Assembly: GCA_026260175.1 (NCBI GenBank)
Contig: JAKCWW010001097.1
Span: 46,597 to 72,649 of the forward strand
DNA length: 26,053 nucleotides
Reading direction: 5' to 3'
From: Reticulitermes lucifugus
Taxonomy: Eukaryota; Arthropoda; Insecta; Blattodea; Rhinotermitidae
Positions 20,193-26,053 of the stretch are shown here, piece by piece (position 1 is the first letter of the stretch; every line of letters begins with the position of its first letter). The position numbers and the translations under genes were made by a program. Under the pieces are notes generated by a model. The model saw only the letters and a list, made by a program, of their open reading frames with translations, made no database searches and had not been told where the DNA came from.

Positions 20193-23100
20193 CTAATAAA
20201 TATTTGGTGTTAGTATTTGCAAATTATTTAAGTGATTCATTAAAACAAAATAACTGTGATCCCTGAGGTTAGGATAAATCGACTAATTTATTGTTTCTCC
20301 AACATATTTCGGCCCAGCTGGGATGAAACTTTTTTGGAGATGCAATAAAAGAGTTGGGGTATCCAAACTTCAGTCTAGACATTTGGTTTGCTTTAATGAC
20401 AGATTTAAATGTACAGCACTACAATATTCAACTTTTTCTTAATTCTTTGTTCGTGGTCTGTCTTAAACAGTCACCCAAGGCACACAACAAAACATAATTC
20501 TGGTAGCCCCATGAAAGAAGTGTCTATCTTGCCACTAGCGGCATCTGGAAGCGTCGTCTGTTCTACAGCTATTAGCCGCCCGCCACAGTGACGCAACAGA
20601 AAAAAACCTACAAGTATTTTAATATAAATAGGAGAGAAACCAGATTTGTGGCAACACGCCACTACCCTTATTATTGGGGGGGTATTTTGGAAAAAATAAC
20701 GTTTTTTAAACCTTATAACCTAGATACACACGACTTTTTTTTCAACGAGGCTTCAAGAATGTTTGAAGTAATTATTAATATACCACAGTGAGTGAATTGA
20801 TATGCCACAGGGGGTATGAATATGCCTAAAGGTACATGGCATATATTTAAGCCCCTATAGCACTGTTACTCAGAAGTGGAAAACGTAAATGGATAGAGAT
20901 CCATCTCCCGACACGAGTAAGCCTTTCAGAGAGTGGCGCAGAAATCAGACCTCTACTAAATGTTTCCAACGAGTGTCGACTCCACAGACTCTTACATGAA
21001 TGGCCATCTACAATGATGCTCAACCATTGTGCTACGTCGAACGTATAGATTGCAAGCGATATTTTAAATTTAAGTACATTTCTAACCAAACTTATTAACA
21101 ATACTTAACAAATTGTCGCCATTAGAATAATACCTTCTTAGCCCTTTTGTGTTTTCACCTAGGTCTGTGCTGCAGTTTCTTTGTTCTTACTGCCTCCATA
21201 CTTTTACATTCATCATATTTTTTCACTATCCTTTTTCTTAATAACCATATTCAGTATTACCCTGTTTATTAATATTCGTTTATAAAATGTTAACGAATTA
21301 CTGAAGTTGTCTGTGGACTACGTACTTATAAGGCATAATACAAAAATATAATTAAAAAAACATAAAGGAGTGTGAATATTATAATTACAGTTTATGTATA
21401 AATACATAAACACATACATATGCTTTACTGCACAGCTTGCTTTGGTGTGCCGTGAGATGTAGAACTATTACTTATTATGCCTCTCGCAAGTGTTGAAGGT
21501 CACTAATCTAAAATACAGTAGTGGAGAGAATACTGCTAATGCTCACCATGTACAGCGGAGTTTCCGGGCCTGATCCCAGACCTCTTGCACGTAGGGGTCG
21601 TACTGAATGATGATCGTGTTCTCCACGTAACTGCCGCTGGGGGTGGGCGCTCCGTACGCCCCTGCTGCATTGTGGTTCGCGGATGAAGACATTCCGCAAC
21701 TGTTGAGGTAGATCTCGAATGTGGCGCTGAGATGTCCGGTGCCTGGCTTCAGGTGCACGCAGTGAGGGTCGCTGTAGAACCCTGAAACACGAGGCGTAAC
21801 AATATCTGTTGACTGATTGCTTGTTGAATCTTAATGAGGAAAATCCCTTTGTGTGTCAGGACGAGCAAAAAAGATGTATGTGATCGTCAACCATCACTCT
21901 TTTTACACAACTCTTTTTATTGTCTAAGATCTTCGCACCTTAGGCCATGGGCATCCGAACTTCTTATTGCAAACGGCCACGCCCGTCATTGTGGGCTGGT
22001 CCGCGGGCCGCACGTGGAAAAATGACAATACTTTGTATACCTAACAGCCGAAATCATTGTGAAATTTATATATATATATATATATATGTACATATATATA
22101 TATATATATACATACAGTCGAACTCGGTTATAACGTCATGCAATGGACTAAATATTTTGTGTCGTTATAACCGAGTGTTGTTATAACCGAGGAGTATAAT
22201 GTTATGGTTAACAGTGAGGAATATAAGTGAGGAATTGATTTATACCACAGAATATCTGACGTTATAGACGGAGTGTCGCGTAAGCCGATATTAATATAAA
22301 CGGGTTCGACTGTATTCACAAATTTAATATAACCTGGCGGGCCATATGTGGCCCGCGGGCCGCGTGTTGGAGACCCATGTCTTCACCATTAAAAAGACTT
22401 GTCTAACAACACTTGTGGTAGCCGAACATGCACCTTATTTTGTAGTTGATTGCAAATAAGCATTAACGTGATCATGTAGCATTGTTAATGAGCCAGCTGA
22501 TGACAGAGTTAGCGAGAGGTCGTTGTGTGAGTGGATGTTTGAATGAGCGAGTGAAAGAGTAATTGAGTGCGCAGTGATTGAGTTGTTGAGTGTGTGACTA
22601 AGAGAGTTATTAAGTACCTGTTAGGATGGAGAAATATATTAGATTAATATTTATGATGGAAAATACACGTGATGGTTAATGAGTTATGATGAGTAATGCA
22701 CACGGCGATGAATGAGTTATTACGTATAATGTACGTATCTGGTGTTTAACTGTGACGTTTTTGTAAAGCGCTAATGAGGTGACCGCAGGGACGAACAGTT
22801 CACTGGCACTATCATTTCGCTCTGTGTGATATTCGGACTGACTGGCCCATTGAATGACTGGGGAACCCTATGTTACGATATACAATCACAATGGTTGATT
22901 GATTCTTTGATCGATCAATGTAACAATCGATTTATTTATGGTCAAATCGTGTTACGGTAACTGACATTGCTGACAGTGAATGGCAGAATATTGTGAAGCG
23001 AAATACAGGGGAAGGAGGGGAACCGAGAGAAAATATAACCACGATATTTTTCAAATCTGTTGGGCTCTGACGATAATATACGGCTCACTGACACAATCTT

Positions 23101-24432
23101 CTGTTTTTGGACTTGTCCATTGTCTAATTTTTTTAACACAAAGTACGACGTTTCGGAAGCCGGGTCTGCTTCCTTCTTCAGGTAAGGGGTTCACTAGATT
23201 AGGTGCTTTCTTTGCCTGAAGACGGCTTTCGGAACGTCTTGTTTCTGTAAAAATTAGACGAAGGTCAAAGTCCAAAAACGAAGACTGTGTCAAGGAATTT
23301 TTTATTTTTTTACAAACCCTATAGCCCACAATAGGTACGACAGATATTATAGAATTTGTCATTTTTTTATTTATGAAATATTTTCCTTCGTTCTTTTCTT
23401 CTTTCAAATCTACAAGTCTCCAAAATCTTCCTCTTATAGCACTGACACCTGACATTTTCTACTGCGAGCCCTTTTTAATGTCTTCATTGTGTTTCTGATC
23501 CGTCAATTGATGTTTAAGATTTTGGTGTTAGATACCATTTGTCTAATAAAAGCCATAATCAGTATCCCTTCAACTTAACAACTAATCTTTAATCCACTAG
23601 TTTAAGAGGTTAAAAGATCACAATATTCCTTATATATGCGGATATACATATATTTTTTCGAACAAAGAAAAAGACGAAAATGCGTAAGTACATTTGTATG
23701 ACGTATGCTCTAAGTGTATATGCGAAGGAATTTTGTTAGATGTCAAATATATTATATTTTTTATTTGAAACTGTGCAAATATCTGTGTTTTTAGAAACGT
23801 TTTTGAAGATTCATTTTGGAGAAAGACAGTTATTTGTTTCGTATGACGCCTAGAAGAGATTACTGTCCGTTTTCAGTATGTCTGTCTATTTCATGTGTAA
23901 TCGTTCAGTATTGTCACTTACGAAGAAGCTGCATGGTTATCTCGTGAGACTTGGTCTTGAAATTTTGGACTACCGGAAACTTAGTATTGTGTTGATTTTG
24001 GGTGAGATGGGAGTGTGAATATTGCCATCCTAACTCAAAATATACAGGGCACATGCAACGTATGTTTATCTACACAACGTATCTTATGGCAGTTTCACTT
24101 CTTTTCGGAACAAGAATATTCTTGTGTGGTAAAAAATACCAGCTATAGCGAGCCTGTAATTTCTCACCTTTGGAGAAGATCATGCCGTAGAAGGGCCTGT
24201 CGAACTCGATGTTGACACGCATGTTGGTCTTCTCGCACTGCACCTGTAGGTGTTTAATCTGCGGCATGTCTGGGGTCGCCAGTGGCCACGAATCGTCGCC
24301 ACCCCCGATCCCTCCGCCGTGGGGTGGCCCATATGCTGGCGGCGGGGGAAGGTGGCTTGGAGGTCCATAGACTGCCCGGTGCTCCAGGGGCAGCGACGCC
24401 GAATCCACTAGAGGCGCTTCACTCTGAGCACC
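18845..24432 (-). CDS. ZP-domain transmembrane protein, dusky/miniature/dusky-like type (5' partial, 3 exons)
   Basis: Exons 24432-24168, 21781-21547 and 20192-18845 join in frame to 615 residues plus TGA. By family, these proteins sit in the apical membrane of epidermal cells and link it to the cuticle matrix, shaping wing cells and bristles. Order: Pro/Gly-rich flank (1-58), ZP domain (about 59-319) with Cys 66, 96, 117 and 165 in ZP-N and Cys 199, 244, 262, 305, 310, 314 and 319 in ZP-C, a Gly/Pro linker with EYGAP repeats (325-450), a furin-type RRRR (490-493), a membrane helix (about 563-586) and a 29-residue tail. The ZP-C core (VTFRPFQVDM, GKGPWASEVSG, KIGQTMTMVLAIKDD, AHDGKRAPIQLVDQ) is the highly conserved insect type. 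The signal peptide exon was not found. Dusky, miniature, dusky-like and CG15020-like paralogues share this core, so the exact orthologue is left open. Confidence 0.95.
19573..19614 (-). repeat. 21-bp tandem repeat encoding SEYGAPH
   Basis: There are two exact 21-bp units within the linker of the ZP gene, with diverged units on both sides (EYGPP, GEYGAP, NEYGAP). An in-frame minisatellite like this can change copy number without a frameshift. Confidence 0.85.
20193..21546 (-). other. ZP gene intron (last)
   Basis: This is a 1354-bp intron with canonical ends. It holds a degraded hammerhead-like remnant near 20304-20330. No other exon was seen. Confidence 0.85.
20304..20330 (-). repeat. Decayed hammerhead-like remnant
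   Basis: On the minus strand, TTCATCCCAGCTGGGCCGAA keeps a CCCAG/CTGGG stem and GAAA followed by TATGT, but it lacks the CTGANGA box and the C after GAAA. It resembles the other motifs in layout only. Confidence 0.3.
21547..21781 (-). CDS. ZP gene, middle exon (ZP-N, three cysteines)
   Basis: Acceptor GTGTTTCAG ends just before 21781; the donor ACATG|GTGAGC follows 21547. It encodes FYSDPHC, the FEIYLNSCGM strand and the KLRCTW segment, supplying the second to fourth ZP-N cysteines. The SSSANHNAAGAYGAPTPSGS insert after the third Cys is a low-complexity loop. Both junctions restore sensible codons (G and W). Confidence 0.93.
22067..22112. repeat. (TA)n microsatellite
   Basis: About 20 TA/CA/TG units, directly left of the nested MITE. 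Confidence 0.9.
22113..22314. mobile_element. Tc1/mariner (pogo/Tigger-like) MITE
   Basis: The left terminus from 22115 is CAGTCGAACTCGGTTATA. The right terminus ending at 22312, read on the minus strand, is CAGTCGAACCCGTTTATA. TA flanks both ends. The 198-bp unit has no coding capacity. CAGTCGAACY termini with TA duplication are typical of pogo/Tigger MITEs. Internally TATAACCGAG recurs twice. Confidence 0.75.
22500..22720. repeat. TGAGT-rich low-complexity patch
   Basis: Imperfect GAGTGA/TGAGT/GAGTTAT units recur many times with no constant period, as in an eroded short tandem repeat. Confidence 0.45.
23144..23181 (-). ncRNA. Hammerhead-ribozyme-like motif 3
   Basis: On the minus strand, CTGAAGA (23181-23175) is followed by one extra A, then stem II GGAAGC/GCTTCC with a 7-nt loop, GAA, stem III ACG/CGT with a 1-nt loop, and A at 23144. 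The triplet before the cut is GTA. Stem I shows little pairing. The arrangement is the same as motifs 1 and 2. Confidence 0.55.
23216..23240 (+). repeat. Decayed hammerhead motif, right arm of the inverted pair
   Basis: CTGAAGA is kept at 23216-23222, but the stem II loop is deleted and GAAAC has become GGAACG. It is very unlikely to be functional. Confidence 0.45.
24168..24432 (-). CDS. ZP gene, first visible exon (start of ZP-N)
   Basis: The acceptor TTTTTGTTTTTAG lies at 24433 and above. The donor AAAG|GTGAGA follows 24168. It starts in phase 0 with GAQSEAPLVD and encodes 88 residues plus one base. A Pro-rich stretch with two YGPP motifs comes before the ZP-N beta strands and first Cys (HLQVQCEK), and the exon ends RPFYGMIFSK. 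The preceding exon is not identified. Confidence 0.93.
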
Positions 24433-24620
24433 CTAAAAACAAAAAGGAAACCCGTTTTGCTACTTTTCAACGTTAAGAGATTGGTTGGTTGACACTTCTT
24501 TGCATTAGTGTTTGAATTTTTGGTCAGTTTAATAATTCATTGTCGAGGGATTGTTTAACTGACTTCCTTAACATTAAAAAGTCCACCTGTATTTGTGACA
24601 TACGAACAGTGTGTTAGGTG

Positions 24621-24762
24621 TTTCACACTGTTATCACCTTGCATTTCTATGAATAAAATTAAATAAATAGACCAACAAATGCACTATTTAACTACTTTAA
24701 TGTAGTGTCCTTCTTGTATCACCCTACACGTGTTTCGGACCTAAAGTCCATCTTCATGGGGT
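24621..24762 (-). repeat. Hammerhead-element copy, inverted relative to the copy at 94-209
   Basis: It matches 95-209 as reverse complement over about 115-130 bp, from GTCCGAAACACGTGTAGGGT to the AGTGTGAAA tail. It keeps the 5' half of the hammerhead, which the other copy has lost. Divergence is clear but modest. Confidence 0.7.
24725..24757 (-). ncRNA. Hammerhead-ribozyme-like motif 4
   Basis: On the minus strand, ATGAAGA (24757-24751) is followed by an extra T, then stem II GGAC/GTCC with a 5-nt loop, GAA, self-complementary ACACGTGT as stem III, and A at 24725. Stem I has three G-C pairs (CCC before the box, GGG after the cut). The first core residue is A where C is expected; that C is essential, so this copy is probably inactive. 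Confidence 0.5.
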
Positions 24763-24864
24763 CTCAATATTATTAAAAACTACTAAAACAAGCACATGTT
24801 TACACGAACGTACAGCACTCGCATACCACAATAGCAGCTTTAAGATTCACTATCGTTCTTACAA

Positions 24865-25053
24865 CAGCCCACCACTTTTTCAACACCCTGATTCACACGA
24901 ATCCATTCCACACTCACCCATTCTTTAAAATCAATTTTAATATTATCATCCCTCGGTCTTCAAGGGATTTCCTTCAGGTTTACCCACCAGAACATTGTAT
25001 GCATTTATCTTATCCCTCGTACGTGCCACATACCCGGACCATCTCATCGTCCT
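24865..25053 (-). pseudogene. LINE reverse-transcriptase ORF, C-terminal remnant 3
   Basis: The minus strand reads RTMRWSGYVARTRDKINAYN then VLVGKPEGNPL. After a frameshift it continues DDNIKIDFKEWVSVEWIRVN. This is the same ORF2 tail as at 7604-7832 and it is frameshifted, so dead. It ends about 110 bp upstream (minus strand sense) of hammerhead motif 4. Confidence 0.65.
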
Positions 25054-25947
25054 TGATTTGCTAACAATAATAATATATGGTAAGAAATAAAACACATAGG
25101 CTAAAATTAATAAATTTATAAGGTTAAAATGCTACTTTCATTTCATATTACCAATCGGAAAGTAAAACAAACGGCTATAGAAAGGGAAAGCTTTACCCCT
25201 TATATGTTGTAATGAGAAGCAGCGGAGTTGTCGGCCACTTCTTCACTTTACAGAACTGTAAGTCGTCTTTACAAGTTTCGGAAATATTTCACCGTCTTTA
25301 TATTTTTCATACAGAATTATATTTACGTTTCATTAAGATAGCCTCCTCCACCAATCGCGTTTTCACGTGGACTATAATTTATTTCTAAGTAAAGTAGATA
25401 TATAGACAGCACAGTCGAGCTTCTTTTCTCGACAAGGTAAATCCAGAATAGTCCAAAAAATTTCTAGAGCTCCTCTCCATACACGAACTCTTCTCAAGGG
25501 AATAAAGACAGGAAGAGGTTGCAGCTGACAATTTGTGTATATGCGTTAAATTTAGCCTTTATGGAATATTCACCTGCACAGGTATAAAGTCGCCTCTCCC
25601 TGCTGATACATGATATACGTTTGTCTTATTATATGAGAACAGAGAGCGGTTTAACCAAAATTTCAATGATAGATTTCAACTTGCCAGTTGAAACGCTAAG
25701 TACGAAACAAAAGCTAATAGATAAATACCTACATAAAGAGGCAATCTATTCAAATTTCCCTAAACTCATGCGTAATAACTTCTTCCACGTGACTACTTTC
25801 ATATTATGTTGAAACATCAATTCTTCGAGAATCACCCAAGTCCAAGGTTCACTCACAGATCACCATAGAACCCTCATACACTCAGATGTGAAAATGTGTG
25901 AAAAAAAAATGCTGAAGAAATAAACATGTTATATTTTTTCTCCTCAG

Positions 25948-26053
25948 TGGCGCAACAGCCCCTAGTGGGCCAGGACCTCACTATCGAGGTTTCACGATCA
26001 CACTCAGACACACCACATTCGGTAGGACTCCTCTGGACGAGTGACCAGCTCGT
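25948..26053 (-). mobile_element. SINE, second copy of family A, cut by window edge
   Basis: It matches 6170-6280 in the same orientation, sharing TGGCGCAACAGCCCCTAGTG, ATCACACTCAGACAC and GGACTCCTCTGGACGAGTGA. The tRNA-like head would lie beyond 26053. Confidence 0.75.

Larger units (their letters stand above)
21946..22378. mobile_element. hAT-like MITE, host of a nested insertion
   Basis: The left end reads CATGGGCATCCGAAC with GGTCCGCGGGCCGCACGTGG further in. The right end on the minus strand reads CATGGGTCTCCAACACGC then GGCCCGCGGGCCACAT. GGCCCGCGGGCC blocks near both ends with a CA(T/G)GGGTC terminus are typical of hAT/Charlie-like MITEs. An 8-bp duplication could not be fixed. A TA microsatellite and a Tc1/mariner-like MITE lie inside it. 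Confidence 0.5.
23085..23280. repeat. Head-to-head inverted pair of hammerhead elements
   Basis: The left arm (about 23088-23182, minus) and right arm (about 23215-23280, plus) match as inverted copies: CCTGAAGA, then TTAGAC, then AGTCCAAAAAC and GACTGTGTCA-type blocks. The spacer is about 35 bp. The left arm keeps a full motif (23144-23181); the right arm has lost part of stem II. Confidence 0.65.
21782..24167 (-). other. ZP gene intron between the ZP-N exons
   Basis: This 2386-bp intron contains a nested MITE pair (about 21946-22378), a low-complexity TGAGT-rich patch (22500-22720) and a hammerhead foldback pair (23085-23280). Confidence 0.85.
24433..25947 (-). other. Upstream of the visible ZP exons, probably intron
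   Basis: No exon with a signal peptide was recognised on the minus strand. The stretch contains the hammerhead element copy (24621-24760) and a LINE remnant (24865-25053). 25060-25947 is AT-rich with no feature seen. Confidence 0.6.

Noticed and set aside
23051..23455. 134-codon minus-strand frame
   Set aside because: It crosses both arms of the hammerhead foldback pair, so the frame comes from repeat sequence.
25265..25300. Further hammerhead motif at a GTTTCGG sequence
   Set aside because: TTTCGG is present, but no paired stem II and no CTGANGA box could be found next to it.

Overview
This window is nuclear DNA from an insect. The genes are broken by introns with canonical GT/AG sites, intergenic DNA is AT-rich, and the spaces are filled with SINEs, LINE remnants and several kinds of MITE. 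The mix of repeats fits a large, repeat-rich polyneopteran genome such as a cockroach or termite; that placement is inference, not a search result. No rRNA, functional tRNA, CRISPR array or bacterial operon was seen.

Two genes are clear. On the + strand, the last three coding exons of Vps54 (253-463, 1663-1815, 2999-3110) encode the C-terminal domain of the GARP tethering subunit; its 5' part lies left of the window. On the - strand, three exons (24432-24168, 21781-21547, 20192-18845) join in frame to give 615 residues of a ZP-domain apical membrane protein of the dusky/miniature/dusky-like type. It has a proline-rich N-terminal flank, a full ZP domain, a Gly/Pro-rich EYGAP linker, a furin-type RRRR site, one membrane helix and a short tail. 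Its signal-peptide exon lies beyond the right edge or was not recognised. An unassigned + strand exon with good splice sites is proposed at 9210-9441. The two clear genes converge and are unrelated in function: one acts at the trans-Golgi network, the other in apical extracellular matrix and cuticle shaping.

Region by region: 1-3110 is the Vps54 3' end, with a piggyBac-like MITE and a hammerhead inverted-repeat element in its first visible intron. 3111-6160 is intergenic with decayed repeats. 6165-7255 is a cluster of SINE-like elements, followed by a LINE 3' remnant (7604-7832). 9210-9441 is the candidate exon. 10374-10646 is a mariner-like MITE. 11000-11230 holds a second hammerhead inverted-repeat element. 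11800-14700 has further SINE and LINE scraps, microsatellites and a palindromic element. 15100-18840 is AT-rich with almost no recognisable transposon and may hold the ZP gene 3' UTR. 18845-24432 is the ZP gene, whose introns hold a hammerhead foldback pair and a nested MITE-in-MITE. 24433-26053 is upstream of the visible ZP exons and contains a third hammerhead copy, a LINE remnant and a SINE cut by the window edge.

The most interesting signal is a family of hammerhead-ribozyme-like motifs scattered on both strands (1447-1480, 11095-11126, 23144-23181, 24725-24757, with decayed copies at 95-110, 23216-23240 and about 20304-20330). They share the conserved core, a short self-complementary stem III and a GTA cleavage triplet, but each carries one extra base after the CTGANGA box. 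Several sit inside inverted-repeat units. They resemble the minimal hammerheads of Penelope-like retroelements and retrozymes.
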